Shown: positions 1-6,730 of the stretch, in pieces
Numbering within the stretch: the first letter of the stretch is position 1
How the letters are laid out: every line of letters starts with the position of its first letter
Assembly: GCA_947631075.1 (NCBI GenBank)
Contig: CANRJU010000040.1
Span: forward strand, 1-14,371
Source: an uncultured Lachnospiraceae bacterium
Lineage (GTDB): Bacteria; Bacillota; Clostridia; Lachnospirales; Lachnospiraceae
DNA: 14,371 nt
Direction of reading: 5' to 3'
Made by a program: the position numbers and the translations under genes
Notes under the pieces: model-generated
The model's database searches: none
The model's input: only the letters and a program-made list of their open reading frames with translations
What the model was told of the DNA's origin: nothing

Positions 1-711
1 TAATCCGTATATCGCCCAGCCCTGGCCTCTGGTCCACGAGGAGCCGATTTCCTTTCCCTGCCCTCCCAGCGTTCCGACCACTTCCCCGGTATTCACATCA
101 AACTGGACAATATGATTGACCGAGCCATTCTCCCGGACAAAGGCTCTCTGCGCCGTATCCGCATGGGCTCTGGCAATCTGGTAAAATCTCGGATCACGCG
201 TTTCCTCCGACGCCCAGTACAAAAGCGGAAGATTCATCATGCAGTCAATAATCGCCCATCCTGCCGTGCCCCCGTCTCCCGCGTCGTTCCACGCCCGTAT
301 AAAGCGCCCCGCCGGATTGAACCTCCCGGCCAGGTTGGACGCCGCCAGCAGCGCCCGGTTCTTCGACGCCTCGTTCGCCGTCAGCTTGTAATCCGCCACC
401 GCCGTGAGCAGCCACTTAAATCCGCTGTCATGATCCATTCCCATATAGTGCATCAGGCTCTCGTCCAGCTTATTCTCTATATTCTCCGCCACCTGACGGA
501 AAATCTCATCGCCATAGGCGTGATAGAGCTGCCACAGCTGCCCGCCGTAAAAGCCGTTGGTCCACCAGTCAATCCGATTCGACCAGTCGTCAAAAATCCC
601 GTCCACTGTCAGATAAGGAATTTTGTCCCTGCTCCTCTCGGCTGACATTTTCATCTTTTCGTAAATTTTTTCGGCAATTTTGCCTGCCCATTCATAATCC
701 CCGCTCCGCAT
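1..711 (-). CDS. GH88 unsaturated glucuronyl hydrolase, 3' end missing
   Basis: The 237 N-terminal residues are visible and the frame runs off the left edge; family members are about 370-400 residues. The family is glycoside hydrolase 88, which removes the 4,5-unsaturated uronic acid that polysaccharide lyases leave on glycosaminoglycan or related disaccharides. Seen in the sequence: WWTNGFYGG near residue 50, MDHDSGF near residue 92, IIDCMMNLPLLYWA near residue 155, and GSVNHIVQFD followed by GSSWTRGQGWAIYG at the edge. By comparison with Bacillus UGL, the Asp in HDSGF and the Asp in IIDCMMN are the expected catalytic pair. There is no signal peptide, so it should act in the cytoplasm on imported disaccharides. 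The start is fixed by AAGGAGG at 717-723, five bases before the ATG. It diverges from an AraC regulator, its likely activator. The GH88 call is firm; GH105 is the main alternative. Confidence 0.9.
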   Translation of the reverse strand, partial: MRSGDYEWAGKIAEKIYEKMKMSAERSRDKIPYLTVDGIFDDWSNRIDWWTNGFYGGQLWQLYHAYGDEIFRQVAENIENKLDESLMHYMGMDHDSGFKWLLTAVADYKLTANEASKNRALLAASNLAGRFNPAGRFIRAWNDAGDGGTAGWAIIDCMMNLPLLYWASEETRDPRFYQIARAHADTAQRAFVRENGSVNHIVQFDVNTGEVVGTLGGQGKEIGSSWTRGQGWAIYGL

Positions 712-747
712 AGAATCCTCCTTGTAAATAATTCCAAATAAAAACAT

Positions 748-753
748 TTTATA
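748..753 (-). promoter_or_regulatory. Possible -10 box for the GH88 gene
   Basis: TATAAA is read on the minus strand about 37 bases before the GH88 start. No good -35 box lies 16-18 bases upstream; the nearest TTGTCA is 23 bases away. A weak -35 would fit a promoter that depends on the neighbouring AraC protein, but this is inference. Confidence 0.3.
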
Positions 754-775
754 AGACTGATACCAATATACAGCA

Positions 776-804
776 TTGACAATCCAAATGTAATATCCTA
801 TACT
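776..804 (+). promoter_or_regulatory. Promoter of the araC-family gene
   Basis: A perfect TTGACA (776-781) and TATACT (799-804) are separated by exactly 17 bases. A second TATACT follows at 809-814. Transcription would start near 811, giving a leader of about 37 bases before the ATG at 848. Confidence 0.8.
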
Positions 805-847
805 GTTTTATACTAACATTTTTAACTATTTTTAAAGGAGTGAAGCC

Positions 848-1618
848 ATGTTTTCCATTATCCGCGGCGGATGTTTTTCCCGACATTCCTCTGACTTTAT
901 CATGAATCGTCCGAACGGTCTTCCCTATTACGTTTTATTGATTATTAAATCATACTCCGAGCTTGAAATCGAAGGGCAGAGAATGACCTGCCGCCCGGAC
1001 AGCGCCCTGCTCATAAGGCCGGACACGCCCTACTCCTACCAGAATCCGAACGGCGAATACATTGACGACTGGCTCCATTTCACCTGCCTCCCGGAGGATA
1101 TCGCGGAGCACGCGGCCCTGTTCCACAAATGCTTTCCCGTCAGCAGCACACGTGTTCTCACCACGTACATACAGCAGGCTCTCTGGGAAAATCACTATTC
1201 TGAATCCAAGGAATATTATGTGGATTCGCTTTTCAGAATCCTCCTAAAGCATCTGACAGAAGATTATTATAAAACAGATATGGAAGAATATAACCCCTAT
1301 AAATATAAACTGCAGCGGCTGCGTCTGGAAATCCAGTCCGCCCCGTACAGAAATTATACCGCCAGAGAGACCGCCGCCAGATTGGGCGTCAGCGCGTCTT
1401 ATTTCCAGAGCCTGTACCGAAATCTTTTTCATGTTCCATTCAAGGCTGACGTCATCAATATGCGGATCGACTACGCCAGAGAATTGGTCAGCACAACGGA
1501 AATGCCCTTTGAACAGATTGCGTACCAGTGCGGCTACTCAAGCGAAGTGCATTTTTACAGGCAGTTTCTGGCTAAGACCGGCATGACGCCGGGGGAATAC
1601 AGGAATACCTTTCTCTAA
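848..1618 (+). CDS. AraC-family transcriptional regulator
   Basis: This 256-residue protein has the usual two-part AraC layout. Residues about 25-80 form a cupin-like ligand-binding part (the RPDTPYSYQNP segment is typical). Residues about 155-256 form the double helix-turn-helix: ETAARLGVSASYFQSLYRNL is the first helix pair, and IAYQCGYSSEVHFYRQF followed by GMTPGEYR is the conserved second one. It is cytoplasmic and binds DNA. The start is supported by AAAGGAG at 834-840, seven bases before the ATG. It diverges from the GH88 gene across 136 bases, so it probably activates that gene in response to a uronic-acid sugar. The family call is secure; the ligand is inferred from the neighbour. Confidence 0.93.
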   Translation: MFSIIRGGCFSRHSSDFIMNRPNGLPYYVLLIIKSYSELEIEGQRMTCRPDSALLIRPDTPYSYQNPNGEYIDDWLHFTCLPEDIAEHAALFHKCFPVSSTRVLTTYIQQALWENHYSESKEYYVDSLFRILLKHLTEDYYKTDMEEYNPYKYKLQRLRLEIQSAPYRNYTARETAARLGVSASYFQSLYRNLFHVPFKADVINMRIDYARELVSTTEMPFEQIAYQCGYSSEVHFYRQFLAKTGMTPGEYRNTFL

Positions 1619-1645
1619 GCCCGCCGGTCTTTTCTATTATTTTTC
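1574..1645 (+). terminator. Possible terminator overlapping the araC 3' end
   Basis: AAGACCGGC at 1574-1582, inside the gene, pairs perfectly with GCCGGTCTT at 1623-1631, just after the stop codon. A T-rich tract (TTTTCTATTATTTTT) follows. The 40-base loop is long for an intrinsic terminator, so this is tentative. Confidence 0.3.
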
Positions 1646-1674
1646 CTACATGCCGGAACTCTGCGGGTACACGA

Positions 1675-1706
1675 ACAGGGGCGGCCCTATCCGGAACCGC
1701 CCCTGT
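1675..1706. terminator. GC-rich hairpin between convergent genes
   Basis: ACAGGGGCGG at 1675-1684 and CCGCCCCTGT at 1697-1706 form a perfect 10-bp stem with a 12-base loop. It lies between the stop codons of the convergent araC and chemoreceptor genes and could end transcription from either side. No clear T-run follows on either strand, so it may be a weak or Rho-assisted terminator. Confidence 0.5.
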
Positions 1707-1733
1707 CGCGACATAAAAGGGAGGTATGCAAAA

Positions 1734-3785
1734 TTATTGCTTAAACTTATTAATCAAGACTTCTAACTGAGCCGACAGCTCTTTGTTTTCCTCCGACTGT
1801 CTTTGTATCAGCTCCGCAATTCCTGATGTAGTCTCATTTTTCTGAATAATCATGTCAAAAGCGCTCTGGTTTTCACTTGTATTTATCTTCACATCATCCA
1901 TATTAGAAGATATCTGCATAATTGACTTATACAGCTCATTTACAGCGTCCTCTACCAGATCCAACTGATGCTTGATCGTTGTAACTTCCTCGCTGTAATC
2001 GGTAGATTTCTCTACAAAATCCTTGAACTGCTCCACTACATCATTTTCAATGAACTGTATAATTGTCTCAAAGCAGGTATTGACCATGTCGATACTTGTA
2101 TCCGCGTTTTCGCAGAGAGACTGAATCATGGACGCCGTATCCTGGGATGTATCGGCCAGCTTGCCGATTTCCTCGGCAACCACCGCAAATCCCCGTCCGC
2201 TCTCTCCGGCTCTGGCTGCCTCAATCGAAGCGTTCAGCGACAAGAGATTTGTCTGACCGGAGATATTCAGAATCTCTGACGCCAGCTCGTTAATTTTAGA
2301 CAGTTCACGCAGATTTTCGATTGCGTTCTGAACAGAAATCCGCGTTCTTTCCAATGTCTCCTGCCCATTTTTATATGAACTGCCGGCCTGCTGTTTCATG
2401 GACTGGGCGCTGGCAATTACATCATTGCTGCTCTTGACGGACGACATAATATTGTTCCTGACGTCCTTTACCACAATATTAATCTTGTCAATTTCACCGC
2501 CGACATTCATAACATTATTGTTTGTATTCTCAATCGACGAGGAAAATTCCTCGGTCGTCGCCACGTTATCCACTACGCAGTCAATCAGCTCGTCGGCGGA
2601 TGTATGCAGGTTATCCGCCTTGCCATCCAGAGTAATTCCACAGCTTTTAAGGGTATTAATAACATCTCTCAGCGAAACGACCAGACTCTCCGTCGCCTTG
2701 GATATGCTTCCGATTTCGTCTTTCCGCTCCGCGTATTTATGAATAGCCTTTTTCTCTGTAATATCCAACTGCTGCAGTGCCACGAGGCTTTCCTCCAAAA
2801 CCTCCAGGGGCTTTGTCATTCTCCGAATCACAACAAATGTAACGACTGTCAAAATCACAAGCGCCGCAATCGCGAAAATAACCATCACATTTCTCAAACC
2901 GGTCGTAGAGGCAAAAATCTCCGACTGAGCATTTTCAATCATAAACAGCCAGCCATAATCTGCCATGTAATAATAGGTCGCCAGGCAGCTCTTACCATTC
3001 TTTTCATACTCCAGATAACCGCTGGCGTCTTCTTTCTGGCCATTTAATTTCGCGCAGAGATCCTGAATATATCCCTCCTCCGCAACAGTGGCAACCTTGC
3101 CTTCTTCTTTTGTAAAAATATACTGGCTATCTTTCACATTAACCATGCAATACTCAGCGCTTTCCATCCCGCTGATTGTCATTCCGTCCAATGTCTGAAT
3201 CAGTCCCTCTGTATATACGGCTCCGCCGACAAATCCAAGAGGATTATGAGAATCATCGAATATCGTCTGATACAATGAAACTACCTGCAGACCGCTGGCC
3301 GGAGAGATCAAAATGCCTGTATTATACACGCCTTCCACGCTCGACATCGCGTCCTGAAGCTGCTTTAAGGAATCGCCCTCGCGAGTATATATGCCGACAA
3401 CCTCCGGATTGGTATGTGTAAGAACATGGGAATCCCATTCCGCTATATACAGACCGTCCAGATTGTCCACATCTGACGAAAAAGCCTCTGTATAGGCCTG
3501 CGCCGCCTTAAAAGCAGCTTCATCCTTCGGATTCTCCAAAAGCGCCTTGACTTCTCCCGCTCTGCTGTACGCCTTCAGCGTGCTCTCTGTCTGTCTGACA
3601 TAGCTCTCCACAATCTGGGATCGCTCCTGCGTGATGGCTTTCATATTATTGATTGCCGTGTCCTTAGCAGAAGACGAAGTCTGCCCGATTACAAAATAAG
3701 ATAAACATGCAATGGCAATAATCTGCATCACCATGACCGCTGCCGTAATCTTCTGCCCTAAAGTAACTTTAAACATCCCTTTCAT
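1734..3785 (-). CDS. Methyl-accepting chemotaxis protein with dCache sensor
   Basis: This 683-residue transmembrane chemoreceptor would bind a small molecule outside the cell and control CheA and so the flagellar motor. Domain order: cytoplasmic start, TM1 at about 12-35, extracytoplasmic Cache-type sensor at about 37-290 (GLYIAEWDSHVLTHT and GWLFMIENAQSEIFA are typical dCache stretches), TM2 at about 298-320, HAMP at about 321-375, then a long coiled coil with the signalling hairpin tip at about 518-545 (IEAARAGESGRGFAVVAEEI). There is no obvious C-terminal tether for CheR/CheB. The ATG follows GGAGGGG at 3794-3800. It lies downstream of the esterase operon in the same direction and has its own promoter with a large palindrome at the start of transcription. 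That palindrome shares a motif with the esterase promoter, so the ligand may be connected to the ester-derived product. The ligand itself cannot be read from the sequence. Confidence 0.95.
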   Translation of the reverse strand: MKGMFKVTLGQKITAAVMVMQIIAIACLSYFVIGQTSSSAKDTAINNMKAITQERSQIVESYVRQTESTLKAYSRAGEVKALLENPKDEAAFKAAQAYTEAFSSDVDNLDGLYIAEWDSHVLTHTNPEVVGIYTREGDSLKQLQDAMSSVEGVYNTGILISPASGLQVVSLYQTIFDDSHNPLGFVGGAVYTEGLIQTLDGMTISGMESAEYCMVNVKDSQYIFTKEEGKVATVAEEGYIQDLCAKLNGQKEDASGYLEYEKNGKSCLATYYYMADYGWLFMIENAQSEIFASTTGLRNVMVIFAIAALVILTVVTFVVIRRMTKPLEVLEESLVALQQLDITEKKAIHKYAERKDEIGSISKATESLVVSLRDVINTLKSCGITLDGKADNLHTSADELIDCVVDNVATTEEFSSSIENTNNNVMNVGGEIDKINIVVKDVRNNIMSSVKSSNDVIASAQSMKQQAGSSYKNGQETLERTRISVQNAIENLRELSKINELASEILNISGQTNLLSLNASIEAARAGESGRGFAVVAEEIGKLADTSQDTASMIQSLCENADTSIDMVNTCFETIIQFIENDVVEQFKDFVEKSTDYSEEVTTIKHQLDLVEDAVNELYKSIMQISSNMDDVKINTSENQSAFDMIIQKNETTSGIAELIQRQSEENKELSAQLEVLINKFKQ

Positions 3786-3834
3786 CTGCTGAACCCCTCC
3801 TGCGTATCCTCATCTGATATTTCACCCTTGATGA

Positions 3835-3870
3835 ATATCAATCTAATTATAATTCTAATTAGATTGATAT
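3835..3870. promoter_or_regulatory. Operator-like palindrome at the chemoreceptor promoter
   Basis: ATATCAATCTAATTA at 3835-3849 is the exact reverse complement of TAATTAGATTGATAT at 3856-3870, with a 6-base spacer; the next outer pair also matches. The palindrome starts four bases from the -10 box, covers the predicted transcription start (near 3868) and extends into the leader, where a repressor would block transcription. A further half-like TTAGAT overlaps the -10 box at 3871-3876. The segment TAATTAGATT recurs at the esterase promoter. Confidence 0.75.
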
Positions 3871-3874
3871 TTAG

Positions 3875-3903
3875 ATTTTATCACGCTCACCAAAATCTGT
3901 CAA
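3875..3903 (-). promoter_or_regulatory. Promoter of the chemoreceptor gene
   Basis: On the minus strand TTGACA (3898-3903) and TAAAAT (3875-3880) are 17 bases apart. It lies directly after the DUF3237 stop codon, so the chemoreceptor can be transcribed alone or by read-through from the esterase operon; no terminator is visible between them. Confidence 0.8.
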
Positions 3904-3931
3904 TATCTACATGCCTGTCTGTTGAGAAGAA

Positions 3932-4333
3932 TCAAGAATCCCGCCGGATATGAATCACCAGTTCTTCGCCGCCCTCGATCTCTCCCACGAGTTCCGCCGT
4001 TTCAAGCCACGAAAGAGCGTCGCTGTCCGTCACGATTTCCGGCTTCGTGCGCAGTTTTTTCCCCGCCCCCGACGCCCCGTTATTTTCAATATACAATCGA
4101 CAGGCCTGCCCCTCGCAGTCCGTTCCGGAAAGGATATAGCGGGCGGATAGGCGCGCCGTGCCATCCTTATCAATACGCTGCAGGTCAACGCCGGGTGAAA
4201 GTATCTCCCCCTCAAAATAGCGGCTTTTCGCATGACCGGAAAATACAATCATCTGAACATCCTGATGATTTCCCGTGATGGGAACCGCCGTCTCTATTTT
4301 CACAAAAATCGTCAGTATTTCTTCACCGCTCAT
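3932..4333 (-). CDS. DUF3237 family protein
   Basis: The 133-residue product resembles DUF3237 proteins, small beta-barrel proteins of unknown function. The recognisable part is the central stretch FEGEILSPGVDLQRIDKDG, then LSARYIL and LYIENNG, matching the family pattern of a conserved Gly/Pro turn, a 'D-G' turn and 'ARY.L...I.V.N.G'. No signal peptide or membrane segment is seen, so it should be cytoplasmic. An ATG seven codons upstream (4352-4354) is also in frame, but it has a poor ribosome site, whereas the ATG at 4331-4333 follows AAGGAG (4343-4348) by nine bases; I use the latter. It is the last gene of the operon after two esterases, so a role in handling the ester or its product is likely but not shown. 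Confidence 0.75.
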   Translation of the reverse strand: MSGEEILTIFVKIETAVPITGNHQDVQMIVFSGHAKSRYFEGEILSPGVDLQRIDKDGTARLSARYILSGTDCEGQACRLYIENNGASGAGKKLRTKPEIVTDSDALSWLETAELVGEIEGGEELVIHIRRDS

Positions 4334-4360
4334 ATCTTTCCACTCCTTCCTCATCTCCGC

Positions 4361-4414
4361 GCTGTTATTCGCGCGTCACTCCACCAGGCTGTTATTTTCG
4401 TGTTACTCCATCAA
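4361..4414. repeat. Imperfect 27-bp tandem duplication at the esterase 3' end
   Basis: 4361-4387 and 4388-4414 are two adjacent 27-base units that agree at 21 of 27 positions, both beginning GCTGTTATT on the plus strand. The right unit holds the last codons and stop of the cytoplasmic esterase (GVTRK, stop). The left unit is a decayed copy that would read GVTRE then stop. It now forms most of the spacer before the DUF3237 gene. Confidence 0.6.
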
Positions 4415-5285
4415 AAAGATGCGGCAGCGCATTATAAATGTACTCATAACAGTCCACATATGTATGGATTCCGCCCTTTTTCAGACAGTAATGAAAATTG
4501 CCGGAATCCGGATCTGGGCTGGCGCGGAACCACTCTTTTCTCCCGGCCATCTCGCGAAGCATGGTGTCCATGGCTTCATAGGCAATATCCTTGTCCCCCG
4601 TACAGGCGTAAAGCACAAATTCCTCGGGCGCAACGCCGCTTTCTTTTATGCTGTCCACGATACAGTCCACTGTCTCCTTCGCGCGGGAAGCGCCTCCTTG
4701 TACCTCCTTAATCCAATAATCGCCGCTCATGGGAAGAAAATATTTCACTTCCCGCAAACACTGGCAGAACACGCTCCAGGTAGTCTCCGCTCCCATGGAA
4801 AAGCCTCCGAATGCTCTTGCTTCCCGTGTCCGGATCGTTCGGAACTTCTCATCAATCGCAGAAATCAGATCCCGCTTCATCTCCATTGGGAAACGATGCG
4901 TCAGCGCGCACGCCGCCTCCACGCCTGTCCGCGCCTCCTCGTTCCCCTCAAACATAAAGGATGGCGCCACCACGATCATGGGCTGCGCGTATCCCGATTC
5001 TATACAGGCGTCCAGCATGGTTTTGAGTGCGGTTTTTGCTTCCAGGCCGCCAAACAGCTCGTCCGAATTGCCGCCGCCACCGTGCATGAGATACAGAACC
5101 GGATACCTTTTTTGTTCCGAGTCCCCGTATCCGTAGGGAAGATACACCAGCGCGTCTTTTTCAAGCATGCGCTTTTCCTCATCATAGCTCTCCGAGGCGT
5201 AACAGACACGAACCAGCTTCCCGGCATGGGAAACTGGTTCGTACACATCCTCGGAAGGCATTAAAAACTTCATTTTTTCCAACAT
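4392..5285 (-). CDS. Cytoplasmic CE1-like esterase (alpha/beta hydrolase)
   Basis: This 297-residue alpha/beta hydrolase belongs to the carbohydrate esterase 1 / esterase D type, which includes feruloyl and acetyl-xylan esterases. Seen: the strand and oxyanion motif YPVLYLMHGGGGN at about 61-73, the nucleophile elbow GGFSMGA with Ser163, an Asp at 231 or 233 in TGDKDIA, and His274 in GGIHTYVDC; this completes a Ser-Asp-His triad. There is no signal peptide, so it should cleave ester-linked sugars or acyl esters after uptake. The start is set by GAGGAGGAG nine bases before the ATG. It lies 37 bases after the secreted esterase gene and shares its promoter. Substrate (feruloyl, acetyl or other acyl) is not resolved by sequence. 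Confidence 0.85.
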   Translation of the reverse strand: MLEKMKFLMPSEDVYEPVSHAGKLVRVCYASESYDEEKRMLEKDALVYLPYGYGDSEQKRYPVLYLMHGGGGNSDELFGGLEAKTALKTMLDACIESGYAQPMIVVAPSFMFEGNEEARTGVEAACALTHRFPMEMKRDLISAIDEKFRTIRTREARAFGGFSMGAETTWSVFCQCLREVKYFLPMSGDYWIKEVQGGASRAKETVDCIVDSIKESGVAPEEFVLYACTGDKDIAYEAMDTMLREMAGRKEWFRASPDPDSGNFHYCLKKGGIHTYVDCYEYIYNALPHLFDGVTRK

Positions 5286-5322
5286 AGTTTTTCACTCCTC
5301 CTCGTTCAATTTTCAAACATAC

Positions 5323-6519
5323 TTATTTAAAACATGCCTTCGCGAAATTGTATAATCCTTTTCCGCTTGTCGTGAAATCATGTCCGCCGGAAAATTTACA
5401 CCAGATATGTTCCGATCCATTTTTCTCCAGCGCCTCATGATAGCTTTTGGGATATGTGCCCACGACGGTATCCCTCAGGCCCGCAAAAATCATAAGTTTT
5501 GTCTTTCCTTTATACTCATCCTTTATTTTAAATTCATCCTCTGTAAACAGCCCTTCCTCCCTCACGTTATTAAAGAAATAAGGGAAAATTCCCGGCGCCG
5601 GGCAGCATGCCGCCACATAACCAAATGTATCCTGCAGTTTCATTCCCAGATGCAGAGCTGTGCGGCCGCCCATGGAAAATCCGATAATTGCCGTATTCTC
5701 CCTGCCCGTCTTGACAGAATATGTCTTTTCAATATAGGGCTTTAAATCATTCTGGAAATCGTTAATAAAATTATCGAATGCCTGGTAATTGGTAATCTGC
5801 CAGCAATCCGCGGGATTAGCTCCGTCATTGGCTCTGGCCCGGCAGTTCGGCATGACAAGAATCATCTCCTCAGCCTCGCCGCTGGCAATCAGATTGCCTA
5901 TAAGGACGTCCGCTTTTCCCTCTACGACCCACTGGGTGTGATCCTGTCCCAGACCGTGGCACATATACATAACCGGATACTGCTTATCCTCACTGTAATT
6001 CGGCGGAAGAACAATGTTCACCTTTCTGTCCTTGCCGGTCGTTTCAGAATGGTATGTATCCGTCTTTACCTGACCGTATACAACGCCGTCTTTTTTTGCT
6101 TTGTAATCGGACGGCACCGGATAATTCGCGTCCCCATCCTCCGGGCTCACAGTCGCGGACGGTTCTTCTTCCTCCTCATCGTCCATATCCGTTGAATTAT
6201 TCTTTTTCTTTACTGTCACTTTACATGTAAATTTCTTCTTTCCCATTTTCGCTGTAATTACCGCCTTTCCCTTTTTTACCGCGCGAATCTTCGCAGAAGC
6301 TTTTCCCGTGCTCTTAACAGTCGCAACACTTTTTTTAGAAGAACTCCATTTTACTTTAAGTTTGGCTCCCTTGATTTTTATAGTCTTAGTCTGTCCTGCC
6401 TTCATACTGAGCGCAGACTGGCTAATCTTTGCCGCCGCCTGAGCCGGACTCGCAGGCATGAACCCCAATACAAGCGCAAGTGCCATCACAACAGTAATGA
6501 TTTTTCTCAATTTCTTCAC
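5323..6519 (-). CDS. Secreted CE1-family esterase with N-terminal BIG2 domain
   Basis: The 398-residue product has a signal peptide (residues 1-29, ending AQAAA), a bacterial Ig-like BIG2 domain at about 32-105 rich in Lys, an acidic linker at about 108-130 (DMDDEEEEE), and a CE1 esterase domain at about 138-398. The domain resembles the feruloyl/acetyl-xylan esterase modules of xylanases: YPVMYMCHGLGQDHTQW for the oxyanion region, IIGFSMGGRTA with Ser282 as nucleophile, Asp350 in GLRD, and His380 in GGHDF. It should act outside the cell, and the BIG2 domain may hold it to the wall or to polysaccharide. The start is GTG, seven bases after a GGGGG-rich ribosome site; this is also where the signal peptide begins. 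It is the first gene of a three-gene operon with an operator-like palindrome at its promoter. CE1 membership is solid; ferulate specificity is a hypothesis. Confidence 0.9.
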   Translation of the reverse strand: MKKLRKIITVVMALALVLGFMPASPAQAAAKISQSALSMKAGQTKTIKIKGAKLKVKWSSSKKSVATVKSTGKASAKIRAVKKGKAVITAKMGKKKFTCKVTVKKKNNSTDMDDEEEEEPSATVSPEDGDANYPVPSDYKAKKDGVVYGQVKTDTYHSETTGKDRKVNIVLPPNYSEDKQYPVMYMCHGLGQDHTQWVVEGKADVLIGNLIASGEAEEMILVMPNCRARANDGANPADCWQITNYQAFDNFINDFQNDLKPYIEKTYSVKTGRENTAIIGFSMGGRTALHLGMKLQDTFGYVAACCPAPGIFPYFFNNVREEGLFTEDEFKIKDEYKGKTKLMIFAGLRDTVVGTYPKSYHEALEKNGSEHIWCKFSGGHDFTTSGKGLYNFAKACFK

Positions 6520-6550
6520 AATGCTTCCCCCTTTGAAATTTGATTATAAT

Positions 6551-6572
6551 ATTAATTAGATTTCTAACTAAT
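6551..6572. promoter_or_regulatory. Operator-like palindrome at the esterase promoter, TTAG-N4-CTAA type
   Basis: A 22-base inverted repeat has 10-base arms, one mismatch and a 2-base centre. Its core TTAGATTTCTAA (6556-6567) fits the TTAG-N4-CTAA form known from SlyA/MarR proteins. It touches the -10 box and covers the predicted transcription start. The adjoining TTAATTAGATT shares AATTAGATT with the chemoreceptor operator, and the distance of TTAGAT from the -10 box differs by only one base between the two promoters. Confidence 0.7.
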
Positions 6573-6599
6573 AATAACACCTTCTTTCACCTCTGTCAA
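6571..6599 (-). promoter_or_regulatory. Promoter of the esterase operon
   Basis: On the minus strand TTGACA (6594-6599) and TATTAT (6571-6576) are 17 bases apart. Transcription would start near 6564, inside the palindrome, about 45 bases before the GTG start of the secreted esterase. Confidence 0.8.
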
Positions 6600-6652
6600 C
6601 TTCCAATTATGAAAACAATTGTCCGTTCCACCTCTGAAAATCCACATAGCAA

Positions 6653-6682
6653 TGAGCCGACACACACTCGTGTACCGGCTCA
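6653..6682 (-). terminator. Hairpin after the L,D-transpeptidase gene
   Basis: TGAGCCG pairs with CGGCTCA (7 bp), then a 2x2 internal loop, ACAC with GTGT (4 bp) and a 4-base loop. It is 48 bases after the transpeptidase stop and just before the esterase promoter, so it probably separates the two units. A long T-run does not follow directly, which lowers certainty. Confidence 0.5.
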
Positions 6683-6730
6683 CCAAAAACGCCTGCTATA
6701 AAATTATCAGCGACACAAGAGAAAACGGAA

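Noticed and set aside
112..645. A 177-codon open frame on the plus strand at the left end
   Set aside because: It is Arg/Pro-rich shadow coding opposite the GH88 gene, which has clear family motifs.
4275..5264. A 329-codon open frame on the plus strand opposite the cytoplasmic esterase
   Set aside because: The esterase triad, ribosome site and operon context are on the minus strand; the plus product is unlike a protein with any known motif.
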